Positions 33,508-42,773 of a DNA stretch of 63,197 nucleotides are shown here, piece by piece. The stretch is from assembly GCF_004348425.1 (NCBI RefSeq), contig NZ_SMKK01000018.1:1-63197 (forward strand), read 5' to 3'. A program made the position numbers and the translations under genes. Within the stretch, counting starts at the first letter, position 1; each line of letters opens with the position of its first letter. The notes under the pieces are model-generated. The model did not search any database and was not told the origin of the DNA. It saw only the letters and a list, made by a program, of their open reading frames with translations. The DNA comes from Actinomadura sp. 7K507. Lineage in GTDB: Bacteria > Actinomycetota > Actinomycetes > Streptosporangiales > Streptosporangiaceae.

Positions 33508-35427
33508 GTGACGGGACCAGCCCGTGTCGCAGTACTGTTCGCCGCGCTCCTGGTCGGGCTCGTGGGCCTGCCGCCGGCCGCGTCCGCCGCCGGGGAACCG
33601 CTGCGCGGGCCCGACGTCCGCACCTTCATGGACGACCTGGTGTCGCGGCAGCTGGCCGACTTCCGCCTACCGGGCGCCGCCGTGTCGGTCGTGGCGGACG
33701 GCCGGCAGGTCCTCGCCAAGGGATACGGCCAGGCGGACGTCGAGGCCGAGCGGCCGGTCGAGGCGGACCGGACGAGGTTCCACATCGACTCGGTGTCCAA
33801 GCTGATCACCGCGACGGCCGTCATGCAGCTCGTCGAGCAGGGCAGGCTCGACCTGAACGCCGACGTCAACCGCTACCTGACCGAGTTCAAGATCAGGGAT
33901 ACCTATCCGGGCAAACCGGTCACGCTGGCCCATCTGCTGACCCACACCGCCGGGTTCGAAGACCCCCTGATCGGGAGCAGCACGACGAACCGGCCGGACC
34001 TCGGCGACCATCTCGCGGCCGCGGAGCCCGACCGCGTGCGGCCTCCCGGCACCGTCCACTCGTACTCCGACTACGGCTTCGAGTTGGCCGGCTACCTCGT
34101 GCAAATGCGGTCCGGGATGGCTTTCGAACGGTACGTCGAGAAGCACATCTTCAGCCCGCTGGGCATGTCCAGCACGAGTTTCGCCACGTCTCCCCCGGAG
34201 GCCGCCCGGATCAAGGAACGCTCCAACGGCTACACGGTCGAGGACGGCCGGATGACCGAAGCGGAGCGGGGCTTCGAGAACCGGGCTCCGAGCGTCGGGG
34301 TCGTCTCGACGGCCACCGACATGAGCAGGTTCATGCTCGCGCAACTGGGTGGCGGGGCCGTCGGCGACGTGCGGATCCTCAAGCGACCGACGGTCCAGTC
34401 GATGCAGCGGCGGCAGTTCGGGCAGGACCCCCGGTTTCCCGGTCTGACCTTTCCGTTCACCGAAGCGCGCGATGACGGCAGGCGGCTGCTCGGCCATTCC
34501 GGCGAAGGGTCGGGCAGCCACAGCATGCTGACACTCCTCCCCGAGCGCGGCATGGGCGTCTTCGTCACCTACAACGGCGACGGGATCGGCGAGAACCCCC
34601 TGTTCGGCGGGGCGTACTCGGCGCGGCTTGAACTTCGCGACGAGTTCCTCAAGCGGTTCGTACCGGCGGAGGCAACGGCGGCCCGGCAGGTCGACGAGCC
34701 GGACCTGCGGCAATACACCGGAACTTATCGCTGGACCAAGTTCAACGGCGATGATCCCGCGCTGCTGTTCGCCCTCCTTTCGGCCCCCGCCGACCTCCGG
34801 GTGAAGGCGGACGGCAAGGGCGGTCTGACGACGACGGGTTTCTCGACCGATCCCGATGGCGCCGGACAGGCCTGGTACCCGGTCGGGGACGGCCTGTTCC
34901 ACGAGCGCGATGGTCGCCAGCAGTTGGCTTTCACGAAGAACGATGACGGAAACGGCTTCTCGGTCGCCACGTCCTACGGCTACTACGTTTTCGTCTTCGA
35001 GCGCACAGCCTGGTATGAATCGCCCGCCCTGCATTTGACGGTTGCCGGGACAGGCCTGCTGCTCCTGCTGACGATGCTGGCGTGGCCGGTCGCGGCGCTG
35101 ATCCGCCGGATACGTCGCAGGACCGCGCGGTCCGACCGGGGGCCGCGCATGGCGCGTTCGAGTGCGGCCGTCACGGCATTCCTCATCGTCGGTTCCGTGG
35201 TCGCCGCGAGCGTGGCGGCGATGTCCGGTCGAACCGCCTCGGGTTTCTGGCTGGTCCTGCCGGTGCTCACCGTCGTGGGCGTGGCGGTCTCCATGACGTA
35301 CGCGGCGCTCGCCTGGCGGCACCGGTGGTGGAACGGAACGGCCAGGGCGCACCTCACCGTCGTCACCCTCGGCATGATCGCGTTTCTCGGCGTCGCCCGC
35401 TACTACCACCTCTTCTTTCCGGCATGA
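33508..35427 (+). CDS. Serine beta-lactamase-like hydrolase with C-terminal membrane domain
   Basis: A 639-residue exported enzyme. A signal peptide (to about residue 27, ASA|AG) leads to a class C beta-lactamase/PBP-like domain with SVSK (nucleophile Ser in HIDSVSKLIT), YSD (HSYSDYG) and HSG (GHSGEG). A linker domain (about 385-505) is followed by four membrane helices to the end. Similar proteins act as esterases or D-aminopeptidases at the cell surface. The GTG at 33508 follows CTGGGAGA. Confidence 0.88.
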   Translation: MTGPARVAVLFAALLVGLVGLPPAASAAGEPLRGPDVRTFMDDLVSRQLADFRLPGAAVSVVADGRQVLAKGYGQADVEAERPVEADRTRFHIDSVSKLITATAVMQLVEQGRLDLNADVNRYLTEFKIRDTYPGKPVTLAHLLTHTAGFEDPLIGSSTTNRPDLGDHLAAAEPDRVRPPGTVHSYSDYGFELAGYLVQMRSGMAFERYVEKHIFSPLGMSSTSFATSPPEAARIKERSNGYTVEDGRMTEAERGFENRAPSVGVVSTATDMSRFMLAQLGGGAVGDVRILKRPTVQSMQRRQFGQDPRFPGLTFPFTEARDDGRRLLGHSGEGSGSHSMLTLLPERGMGVFVTYNGDGIGENPLFGGAYSARLELRDEFLKRFVPAEATAARQVDEPDLRQYTGTYRWTKFNGDDPALLFALLSAPADLRVKADGKGGLTTTGFSTDPDGAGQAWYPVGDGLFHERDGRQQLAFTKNDDGNGFSVATSYGYYVFVFERTAWYESPALHLTVAGTGLLLLLTMLAWPVAALIRRIRRRTARSDRGPRMARSSAAVTAFLIVGSVVAASVAAMSGRTASGFWLVLPVLTVVGVAVSMTYAALAWRHRWWNGTARAHLTVVTLGMIAFLGVARYYHLFFPA

Positions 35428-35536
35428 CCCTCGGCCGGCAGAGGTTGCGGTTTGCGCGGTTTGTGGCACCGAGGGAACCGTGGACGGGTTTGAAGCATCT
35501 ATTCCCCCGACATCAGGTTCACCAGGGGGAGGGCAC

Positions 35537-35845
35537 ATGCTCCGTTCGGCTCCGGTTCTGTCCGCCATCGTGCTCGGCGGTGCACTGCTGGTCAGCGGGT
35601 GCCAGAGCAACTCGTACTCATGCAGTAACGGCGAGTGCCATGTGACCGTGTCCGGCGCGGGGCAGACGATCGAGATCAACGACTTGAACGTGACGGTCTC
35701 CCAGATCGGCGACGGCGGGATGACGGTTTCGGCGGGCGGGTCGGCGCCGACCGAGATCCCGGTGGGGCAGCGCGCACAGGTCGGGGGCGTCCAGATCGAG
35801 GTCACCTCCGTGAAGGGGCAAGAGGTCAAGTTCGACGTGAAGTGA
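35537..35845 (+). CDS. Small lipoprotein
   Basis: A 102-residue exported protein. The signal peptide ends at the lipobox VSGC (Cys22), so it is anchored to the membrane outside. Two further cysteines (Cys29, Cys34: SYSCSNGECH) probably form a disulfide. The mature part is beta-rich, with many Val/Thr/Gly residues and no recognisable domain. The ATG follows GGGGAGG. It lies in its own small transcription unit between the hydrolase and the ABC operon. Confidence 0.7.
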   Translation: MLRSAPVLSAIVLGGALLVSGCQSNSYSCSNGECHVTVSGAGQTIEINDLNVTVSQIGDGGMTVSAGGSAPTEIPVGQRAQVGGVQIEVTSVKGQEVKFDVK

Positions 35846-35864
35846 CGTCCCCGGGGGCGGGACG
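35846..35864 (+). terminator. Short hairpin after the lipoprotein gene
   Basis: CGTCCC and GGGACG pair around a GC-rich loop directly after the stop, with no T-run. Moderate support only. Confidence 0.4.
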
Positions 35865-35963
35865 CCGGAGCGGGCGGGGGCCTCGCTCCCGCCGACGATC
35901 ACCCTGACCAGGGGGGCGCGGCCTGTGAGGGGTTTGTGAGCGGGGGGCGGCAGCCTCCAGGGT

Positions 35964-36920
35964 ATGAGTTACGCGTTTCAGGCCGATGGCCTGGTCAAAC
36001 GATTCGGGAAGACGGCCGCGCTGGCGGGGGTGGAGCTGGCGGCGCGGCCGGGCACGGTCCTCGGCGTCCTCGGGCCCAACGGAGCCGGGAAGACGACCGC
36101 CGTACGGATACTCGCGACATTGCTGCGTCCCGACGCGGGCAGGGCCGAGGTCTGCGGGCTGGACGTCGTCCGGGACGCGGCGAAGGTGCGGGAGCTGATC
36201 GGGCTGACGGGGCAGTACGCGTCGGTCGACGAGGACCTCACCGCGACCGAGAACCTCGTCCTCATCGGGCGGCTGCTGGACCTGCGCAAGGCGGAGGCGC
36301 AGGCCCGAGCCGCCGAGCTGCTGGAGCGGTTCGAGCTGACCGACGACGCCGGACGCCGCGTCTCCACCTATTCGGGCGGGATGCGCCGCCGTCTCGACCT
36401 GGCCGCGAGCATGATCGGACGTCCGGCCGTGATCTACCTGGACGAGCCGACGACCGGCCTCGACCCGGGCAAGCGGGAGGAGGCGTGGCGGCTGATCCGC
36501 TCGATGACCGACGGCGGCGGCACGGTCCTCCTGACCACCCAGTACCTGGAGGAGGCCGACGCGCTCGCCGACGAGATCACCGTCATCGACCGGGGCGCGG
36601 TCATCGCGGACGGCACCCCCGCCGAGCTGAAGCGGATCGCGGGAGGCCAGACGATCACCGTGCGGCCGCGCGACCCGGGCCGGCTCGTCGAGGCCGCCGC
36701 GATCCTGAACGCGGTGTCGGGACGGGGCGCCGAGACCCTCCGCCGGGACGTGGTCAGCGTGCCGGTCAGCGGGGACACCGAGCGAGCGTTCGCCGAGGTC
36801 GTCCAGCGGCTGGAGGCCGCGGACATCGGCGCCACGGAGTTGTCGCTCCGGCTGCCCAGCCTCGACGAGGTCTTCTTCACCCTGACCGGCCACCGCACCG
36901 AAGAGGAGGCGGCGGCATGA
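35964..36920 (+). CDS. ABC transporter ATP-binding protein, DrrA type
   Basis: A 318-residue ATPase. Walker A is GPNGAGKTT (about residue 36), the signature is YSGGMRRRLDLAASM, Walker B is VIYLDEPTTGLD, and the H-loop follows. A C-terminal extension of about 90 residues ending SLDEVFFTLTGH is typical of daunorubicin-resistance DrrA exporters. It works with the permease at 36970 to export a drug or lipid. The two are separated only by an 18-codon ORF that overlaps both. Confidence 0.92.
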   Translation: MSYAFQADGLVKRFGKTAALAGVELAARPGTVLGVLGPNGAGKTTAVRILATLLRPDAGRAEVCGLDVVRDAAKVRELIGLTGQYASVDEDLTATENLVLIGRLLDLRKAEAQARAAELLERFELTDDAGRRVSTYSGGMRRRLDLAASMIGRPAVIYLDEPTTGLDPGKREEAWRLIRSMTDGGGTVLLTTQYLEEADALADEITVIDRGAVIADGTPAELKRIAGGQTITVRPRDPGRLVEAAAILNAVSGRGAETLRRDVVSVPVSGDTERAFAEVVQRLEAADIGATELSLRLPSLDEVFFTLTGHRTEEEAAA

Positions 36921-36973
36921 GCACACCGAACCGGAGAGAGCGGGAGACCGCCGTCCGCAAGGAGGACGTATGA
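36917..36973 (+). CDS. 18-residue bridging ORF between ABC ATPase and permease
   Basis: ATG overlaps the ATPase stop (ATGA), and the TGA overlaps the permease ATG (ATGA). It encodes MSTPNRRERETAVRKEDV, basic and hydrophilic. The permease ribosome site AAGGAGG lies inside it. It most likely keeps ribosomes moving from one gene to the next; the peptide may have no function of its own. Confidence 0.45.
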   Translation: MSTPNRRERETAVRKEDV

Positions 36974-37791
36974 GTGACGTCGTTCTCGAATCCGGTGTGG
37001 CCGCGCGTGCCGGGGCCCCGTCGAAGCGTCCCTACCGGCTGGTCCGGCACAGTCTGCTGCTCGCGGGACGCAGCCTCACCAAGACCAGGCGCAGCCCCGG
37101 GCTGCTCAGCGACGCGCTGTTCATGCCGATCATCTTCCTGCTGCTGTTCGTGTATCTGTTCGGCGGAGCGGTGTCCGGGTCCACGCAGGACTACCTGCAG
37201 TACATCTTCCCGGGCGTGCTGGTGATGACGATGCTGCTCGTGGGGATGCTGTCCATCGGGCTCAGCATCAACACCGACATCAAGAAGGGCGTGTTCGACC
37301 GGTTCCGCAGCCTCCCGATCGGGCGGTCCGTGCCGCTGACCGGCATCGTGCTGGGCGATCTGATCCGGTATGTCCTTGCGGCGGCCGTGCTGTTCGCGAC
37401 CGGTTACCTGATGGGTTTCCGCGTCCAGACCGATCCGCTCTCGGCGGTGGCGGCGGTCTTGCTGGCGACCGTGCTGGGCTTCTCTCTGGGCTGGCTCAAC
37501 GTCCTCATCGGGGTCCTGATCAAGGAGGAGGCCATCGTGACGACGGTGGCGTTCCTCGGGATCTTCCCGCTGGCGTTCGGGACGAACATGGCCGTGCCGA
37601 CGGACACGCTGCCGGGCTGGCTGCAGGCATGGGTCAAGATCAACCCGGTCAGCGAGGCCGTGGACGCCTCGCGCGGGCTGCTGATCGGCGGCCCGGTCGC
37701 CCATCCGGCGACGATGACGCTGCTGTGGTCGGCGGGGTTCCTCGTCGTGTTCGCCCCCCTGGCCGTGTACGCCTACCGGCGCCGCAGCTGA
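36970..37791 (+). CDS. ABC-2 type permease, DrrB type
   Basis: A 273-residue membrane protein with six hydrophobic segments and the ABC-2 pattern (IFLLLFVYLFGGAVSG; GVFDRFRSLPIGRS; TDTLPGWLQAWVKINPVSE near the C-terminus). Together with the DrrA-like ATPase it forms a probable homodimeric exporter. AAGGAGG precedes the ATG. The 3' end overlaps the convergent SARP gene by 19 bases. Confidence 0.9.
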   Translation: MSDVVLESGVAARAGAPSKRPYRLVRHSLLLAGRSLTKTRRSPGLLSDALFMPIIFLLLFVYLFGGAVSGSTQDYLQYIFPGVLVMTMLLVGMLSIGLSINTDIKKGVFDRFRSLPIGRSVPLTGIVLGDLIRYVLAAAVLFATGYLMGFRVQTDPLSAVAAVLLATVLGFSLGWLNVLIGVLIKEEAIVTTVAFLGIFPLAFGTNMAVPTDTLPGWLQAWVKINPVSEAVDASRGLLIGGPVAHPATMTLLWSAGFLVVFAPLAVYAYRRRS

Positions 37792-40700
37792 TCTTCCAGC
37801 AGGGCGAGCGCGCCGGGAACGTCCAGCCGTCCGCCGCGGGCGTGGGCGGCGTCGTGGGCGCGCTCGCCCATCGCCCGGCGCAGCCGCCGGGTCACGGACG
37901 CGACGTCGGGGTTATGCGTGTCGGGCGCGCCACGCAGGACGGACGCGGCGCCGAGGATCTCCGCCGCGGCGTCCGGGTCCGCGGCGGCGCGCAGGCGGGC
38001 GACGGCGAAGCCCGTGGCGGCGGCGATCGGGATGTCCGGCGCGTCGACGGCAAGGGTGAGCGCCCGGCGCAGGTGCCGCCGCGCCGCGTCGGGATCGTCC
38101 CGGTCGATCGCCATCTGTCCCCGCGCCGCCTCCAGCAGCGAGCGGTACTGCGGGTAGGACGGCACCCGGTCCAGCTCGTGCTCGGCGGCGTCGTAGTGCC
38201 CCAGCGCCTCGCCCGCAAGGCCGCTGTGACGTGCGAGGTCCCCGAGCGCGAGCCGGACGGACACCAGGTAGCGGGCCGGGGTCCCCGCCCCCGGGGCGAG
38301 CATCGCCGACAGTTCGTCCCGCGCCCGCTTCACGTCTCCCGAGCGGGCGCGGGCGACGGCGAGCATGACCCGCTGCATGCCGGCGCCGTCGTCCTGTCCC
38401 AGCTCGCGCAGCAGCGCGATCGACTCGTCCAGCAGGGCGACGGCGTCGTCGAACCGCCCGAGGACGGTCTGGGTCTCGGCCGAGAAGGTGAGCGTGAGGG
38501 CGAGCCCCGCCCGCTCGCCCGACTCGCGGAACCCCGCCTGCGCGACGGCGAGGTCGTCGTGGGCCGAGTGCATCTCGCCCCGGTTTCCGTGGAGCATCGC
38601 GCGCATCAGATGCAACGCCGCACGCGTCCACGGGTCGGCTTCGGGCAGCCGCCGGTCGATCGCGGCCAGGCCGCCCGCGGTGTCGTCGACGAGCAGGGCG
38701 GCGGCGGGCTCGATCAGCGCGGCGAGCGGATGCGCCACGTCCGCGCGCCGCCTGCCGATCAACGGGTCATCGCGGGCGTCGCCGCCGGACAGGACGGTGT
38801 TGAACACATACCCGCCGAGCACGACCACCTCCGCGCCTTCGGGGACGGGCCCGAGCCGCGGCACGTTCAGCGCATCCCGCAACCGCCGCGCCGCCTCGGC
38901 ATGGTCGCCCTGGATCATCCAGAACACCGCCAGAGCGGCACCGAGCCGGACGGCCGACCCGGCGTCGCCGCCGTCCATGGCGAACCGGAGCGCGGCGAGG
39001 AGGTTGTCGCGCTCCGCCGCGAGGACGTCGATCCATTCGAGCTGCTCGGCACGCCGCAGATGCGGCTCGGCCCGCTCGGCCAGTTCCAGGAAGCACGCCA
39101 GGTGCGCGGCCCGGACCCGGTCGATCTCCCCGGCCTCCGCCAGCCGCTCCCGCCCGTACTCCCGGATGGTCTCCAGCATGCGGAAACGCGGCTCGGCCCC
39201 TTCGACGACCTGGAGCAGCGACCGGTCGGCCAATGCGTCGAGGACGTCCAGGGCGTCCAGGGCGTCCGGGGCGTCCGGATGGCCGGCCACCCACGCGGCG
39301 CTTTCCGGCGTGACCGTGCCGGGGAAGACCGAGAGCCGCTCGGCGAACCGGCGTTCGTCGTCGTCCAGCAGGTTCCAGCTCCACGCGACGACCGCGCGCA
39401 GCGTCCGGTGCCGGGACAGGGCCGTGCGGTTCCCGCCGTTCAGCAGCCGGAACCTGTCGTCCAGGCGAGCCGCGAGCTGCTCCAGCGACATCGACCGCAT
39501 CCGCGCCGCCGCCAGCTCGATCGCCAGCGGCAGCCCGTCCAGCCGGCGGCAGATCTCGCCGATCGTCTCGGCGCCGTCTCCGGTGACCGCGAACCCCGGC
39601 CGGACGGCACCCGCGCGCTCGGCGAACAGCCGCACCGCCGACGCGTCGCGCCTGCCGGGCTCCGCGTCGAGCGGCGGCACCGGGCACAGCGCCTCACCGT
39701 CGACGCCGAGACGTTCCCGGCTCGTCGCGAGGACGCGCAGGCCGGGGAAGGTGCCGAGCAGATCGTCCACGAGCCGCGCCGCCGCCGCGACGACGTGCTC
39801 GCAGTTGTCCAGGACGATCAGCGTCTCGTCGGCGGACAGCACCTCGACCAGGCGCTGGGCGCGAGGACTCGTCCCGTCCCGCAGCCCGAGCACGTCCGCG
39901 ACCGCCCCTGGCACCCCGGCTGGGTCACCGACCGCGGCCAGCTCCACCAGCCAGACCCCGCCGGGGAACCGCCCCGACAGCTCCGCCCCGACCGTGGTCG
40001 CGAGCCGCGTCTTGCCCGCGCCGCCGGGCCCCGTCAAGGTCACGAGCCGCCCTTCCCAGAGCCGCCTCGCCACCCATTCGCGCTCGCCCTCGCGGCCGAC
40101 GAAGCTGGTCGGCGGCACCCGCAGGTTCCCGCGCACCGGCTCCTGGGGGACGGCCCGCAGGACGGCCAGATAGGCGTCCTGCAACTCGCGCCCGGGATCG
40201 GCGCCGAGTTCCTCGGCCAGGAGGCCCCGGAACTTCTCGAACACGGCCAGCGCCTCGGCGGACCGTCCCGCCCGGTGCAGGGCCTCGACCAGCAGGACGC
40301 GGAGCCGCTCACGCAACGGATGCCGCGCCGCCAGCTCCTCCAGCTCCGCCACCAGGGGCCCCGGCTCGGACCCCACGGCAAGCTCGGCGGCCACCCGGTC
40401 CTCGGTCGCCGACACGCGCAGCGCCTCCAGCCGGACGGCCGCCGCGTCCGCGAACGGCACACCGGCCGCGTCCGCCAGCGCGTCACCGCGCCACAGCTCC
40501 AGGGCGTCCCGCAGCCGCGCGCCGGCGAGTTTCGCGTCCCCGTCCCGGAGCGCCCTGCCGCCTTCCCCCGCCAGCCGCTCGAACTCCGGGACGTCCACGT
40601 ACTCCACGTCCAGGGCATAGCCGCCGGGCACCGACCGCAGCCGTCCCGCCGGCAGGCATCGACGCAACCGGGAGACGAGCGCCTGCAACGCATGCACGCG

Positions 40701-40871
40701 ATCGCCGGGCCCACCGTCCGGCCACAGCGCGTCGACGAGGGCGTCGACGGTGACCGTCCGCCCGGCCTCCAGCGCCAGCCTGACCAGCAACGTCCGCAGC
40801 CGCGCCCCACCGACCGCGACGTCCGCCCCCCGGTCCGTCACGACCAACGGTCCAAGGACCTCAACCCGCAT
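37773..40871 (-). CDS. AfsR/SARP-family regulator with BTAD and ATPase domains
   Basis: A 1032-residue regulator. An OmpR-like winged helix (1-90, MRVEVLGPL), a BTAD domain (about 97-245), an NB-ARC/AAA-type ATPase with Walker A GPGGAGKTR and Walker B LIVLDNCEH (about 285-400), then a long TPR-like helical region to the end. This is the AfsR layout that activates secondary metabolism or stress genes. The ATG at 40871 is chosen because MRVEVLGPL is the canonical start; longer frames add unrelated residues. The convergent ABC exporter could be a target, which is only a guess. Confidence 0.9.
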   Translation of the reverse strand: MRVEVLGPLVVTDRGADVAVGGARLRTLLVRLALEAGRTVTVDALVDALWPDGGPGDRVHALQALVSRLRRCLPAGRLRSVPGGYALDVEYVDVPEFERLAGEGGRALRDGDAKLAGARLRDALELWRGDALADAAGVPFADAAAVRLEALRVSATEDRVAAELAVGSEPGPLVAELEELAARHPLRERLRVLLVEALHRAGRSAEALAVFEKFRGLLAEELGADPGRELQDAYLAVLRAVPQEPVRGNLRVPPTSFVGREGEREWVARRLWEGRLVTLTGPGGAGKTRLATTVGAELSGRFPGGVWLVELAAVGDPAGVPGAVADVLGLRDGTSPRAQRLVEVLSADETLIVLDNCEHVVAAAARLVDDLLGTFPGLRVLATSRERLGVDGEALCPVPPLDAEPGRRDASAVRLFAERAGAVRPGFAVTGDGAETIGEICRRLDGLPLAIELAAARMRSMSLEQLAARLDDRFRLLNGGNRTALSRHRTLRAVVAWSWNLLDDDERRFAERLSVFPGTVTPESAAWVAGHPDAPDALDALDVLDALADRSLLQVVEGAEPRFRMLETIREYGRERLAEAGEIDRVRAAHLACFLELAERAEPHLRRAEQLEWIDVLAAERDNLLAALRFAMDGGDAGSAVRLGAALAVFWMIQGDHAEAARRLRDALNVPRLGPVPEGAEVVVLGGYVFNTVLSGGDARDDPLIGRRRADVAHPLAALIEPAAALLVDDTAGGLAAIDRRLPEADPWTRAALHLMRAMLHGNRGEMHSAHDDLAVAQAGFRESGERAGLALTLTFSAETQTVLGRFDDAVALLDESIALLRELGQDDGAGMQRVMLAVARARSGDVKRARDELSAMLAPGAGTPARYLVSVRLALGDLARHSGLAGEALGHYDAAEHELDRVPSYPQYRSLLEAARGQMAIDRDDPDAARRHLRRALTLAVDAPDIPIAAATGFAVARLRAAADPDAAAEILGAASVLRGAPDTHNPDVASVTRRLRRAMGERAHDAAHARGGRLDVPGALALLEDQLRRR

Positions 40872-40920
40872 GGCTCCATACTGCCCGAGTGGGATCATCC
40901 CGGAGACGAGCGCCGATCGC

Positions 40921-40938
40921 GGCCTACAATTGCAGGCC
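40921..40938. promoter_or_regulatory. 18-bp near-perfect palindrome between SARP and alkD genes
   Basis: GGCCTACAATTGCAGGCC, symmetric except for one base pair, in the 95-base gap between divergent genes. It contains TACAAT, a good -10 for the plus-strand alkD gene 37 bases on. Protein binding here would affect both genes. Confidence 0.5.
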
Positions 40939-40966
40939 CTCGTCATTCGAGGCACAGGAGGCTGAG

Positions 40967-41650
40967 GTGGCCGAAACGAAGCCCGCCGAGAAGACGGTGG
41001 CCGAGGTGATGGCCGAGCTGGCCGAACTCGACGACCCGAAGATACGCGCGGTGAACGAGAAGCACGGTGACGATCACGGTGTGAACCTCGGCAAGCTGCG
41101 CGCGCTCGCGAAGCGGCTGAAGACGCAGCAGGAACTCGCGTCCCGGCTCTGGGAGACCGGCGACACCGCGGCGCGGCTGCTGGCGCTCCTGATCTGCCGT
41201 CCGAAGGCGTTCGGGCGTGACGAGCTGGACGTCATGGTGCGCGAGGCGCGCACGCCCAAGGTGCACGACTGGCTCGTGAACTACGTGGTGAAGAAGAACC
41301 CGCACTCCGAAGAGCTGCGCCTGGCCTGGTTCGACGATCCGGATCCGGTGGTCGCGAGCGCCGGCTGGGCACTGACCACCGAACGCGTGACGAAGAAGCC
41401 CGAGGGCCTCGACCTCCCAGGACTGCTCGATGTGATCGAGGCCGAGATGAAGGACGCTCCGGACCGGCTGCAGTGGGCGATGAACGAGTGCCTGGGCGGT
41501 ATCGGGATCGAGCACGCCGAGCACCGCGCCCGCGCGATCGACATCGGTGAACGCCTGGAGGTGCTCAAGGACTACCCGACTTCTCCGGGCTGCACGTCCC
41601 CGTTCGCGCCCCTCTGGATCACCGAGATCGTGCGCCGCCGGCACGACTGA
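40967..41650 (+). CDS. DNA alkylation repair protein (AlkD-like HEAT repeat)
   Basis: A 227-residue all-helical protein with the HEAT-like layout of AlkC/AlkD glycosylases. Conserved stretches: HGVNLGKLRALAKRL, LASRLWETGDTAARLLALL and VHDWLVNYVVKK. AlkD removes bulky cationic alkyl bases without base flipping. The GTG follows CAGGAGG. It is divergent from the SARP regulator, which is suggestive if that regulator controls production of a DNA-damaging compound, but this is inference. Confidence 0.85.
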   Translation: MAETKPAEKTVAEVMAELAELDDPKIRAVNEKHGDDHGVNLGKLRALAKRLKTQQELASRLWETGDTAARLLALLICRPKAFGRDELDVMVREARTPKVHDWLVNYVVKKNPHSEELRLAWFDDPDPVVASAGWALTTERVTKKPEGLDLPGLLDVIEAEMKDAPDRLQWAMNECLGGIGIEHAEHRARAIDIGERLEVLKDYPTSPGCTSPFAPLWITEIVRRRHD

Positions 41651-41710
41651 CGGACGGGCTCCCGCCCCGGCCGAGGTTCAGCGAGTAGGCCGGCCGGGAA
41701 TGAGGGCAGG

Positions 41711-42142
41711 GTGCCGATCCGGTTCTTCAAGCAGACGATGACGATTCTCGCGTCCACGAGCGACACCAACGGCGTAATCGGCGCTGTCGAAGTGACAGGC
41801 CCGAAAGGCGCAATGCCACCGCTCCATGTGCACCACCGCGAGGATGAAGCGTTCTATGTCATCGAGGGCGAGTACAGCGTCTTCGTCGGGGACGACGTGA
41901 TCACGGCGTCTCCGGGCACCTGGGTTTGGGGACCGCGAGACGTGCCGCACGGCTATCAGGTCCATTCGGAACGCGGCCGGCACCTCTGCCTCGTCATGCC
42001 GGCAGGGTTCGAGGCGTTCTTCGAGGAGGTCGCGGCGATCGCGACACCGGACGCCGATCCCCGGAACGAGCTGAGCAGGCTCGCCGCGGCCGCGGCCCGC
42101 TACGACGTCGAATTCCTCGGCCCCGCCCCCGCACCGGGCTGA
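41711..42142 (+). CDS. Cupin-domain protein
   Basis: A 143-residue single cupin. Motif 1 is PPLHVHHREDEAFYVIEGE, with all metal ligands (HxH, E), and motif 2 is PGTWVWGPRDVPHGYQV with its His, so it can bind a metal and is probably an enzyme (dioxygenase or isomerase-type) rather than a degenerate cupin. GTG start preceded by GAGGG. It follows alkD by 60 bases and may be co-transcribed. Confidence 0.85.
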   Translation: MPIRFFKQTMTILASTSDTNGVIGAVEVTGPKGAMPPLHVHHREDEAFYVIEGEYSVFVGDDVITASPGTWVWGPRDVPHGYQVHSERGRHLCLVMPAGFEAFFEEVAAIATPDADPRNELSRLAAAAARYDVEFLGPAPAPG

Positions 42143-42264
42143 CGCCCCGGGCGCCGCCGAGCACATGATCGGTCACGCCGAAAGGCTGCCGGGCCCGGGA
42201 ATGCGCAATAGCATGAGGCGATCCCCCGGGACAGCGGGCGGCTCCTTCGAGCAGAGGTGAGTGT

Positions 42265-42651
42265 ATGTACCCGGTTCCTCAGGGCGGCGCCGAGCCTGTT
42301 CTGCTGCAAATCGGCGACATAGCCCTCACCAGCACGCACGTCATTCTTCCGTACGGGCAATTTCCGCTGCAGGGCACCATGTGGACCGTTCAGGATTCCA
42401 CCCAGATCACCGAAGGAATCTCGACCACGGGCATCGTGCTGGCCGTCGTCTTCGTCTGGTTCTGCTTTTTGGGCCTGCTTTTTCTCCTGATGAAGGATCG
42501 CCGTTACGTGGGTTTCGTTTCCGTCTCCGTGACCGGCCCCGGCTTCCACCACGACGCCCGCTTCCCTCCAGGCCCCCAGTCGAGCGCATGGGCCGCGCAC
42601 GCGGTGGCACAAGCCCGAGCCATCACCGCCGCAGCCCCGCCCTTCGCGTAG
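42265..42651 (+). CDS. Hypothetical single-pass membrane protein
   Basis: A 128-residue protein I do not recognise. Residues 1-52 are extracytoplasmic-like and polar, 54-76 form one strong membrane helix (IVLAVVFVWFCFLGLLFLL), followed by a basic MKDRRY and a cytoplasmic tail. There is no signal peptide before the helix. The ATG follows AGAGGTG. Codon use is slightly less GC-biased than its neighbours in the middle of the gene. Confidence 0.65.
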   Translation: MYPVPQGGAEPVLLQIGDIALTSTHVILPYGQFPLQGTMWTVQDSTQITEGISTTGIVLAVVFVWFCFLGLLFLLMKDRRYVGFVSVSVTGPGFHHDARFPPGPQSSAWAAHAVAQARAITAAAPPFA

Positions 42652-42773
42652 CGAAGCGGTTCCTCCAGCCCGCTACCGGCGGCCGGTGGCCAGACCGGTC
42701 AGGAATCGAGAAGCGCCGGTTCACCGGCCGCCCTAGCGTGGCAGAACATGGGAGCAGACCGAAGGAGGCGACC

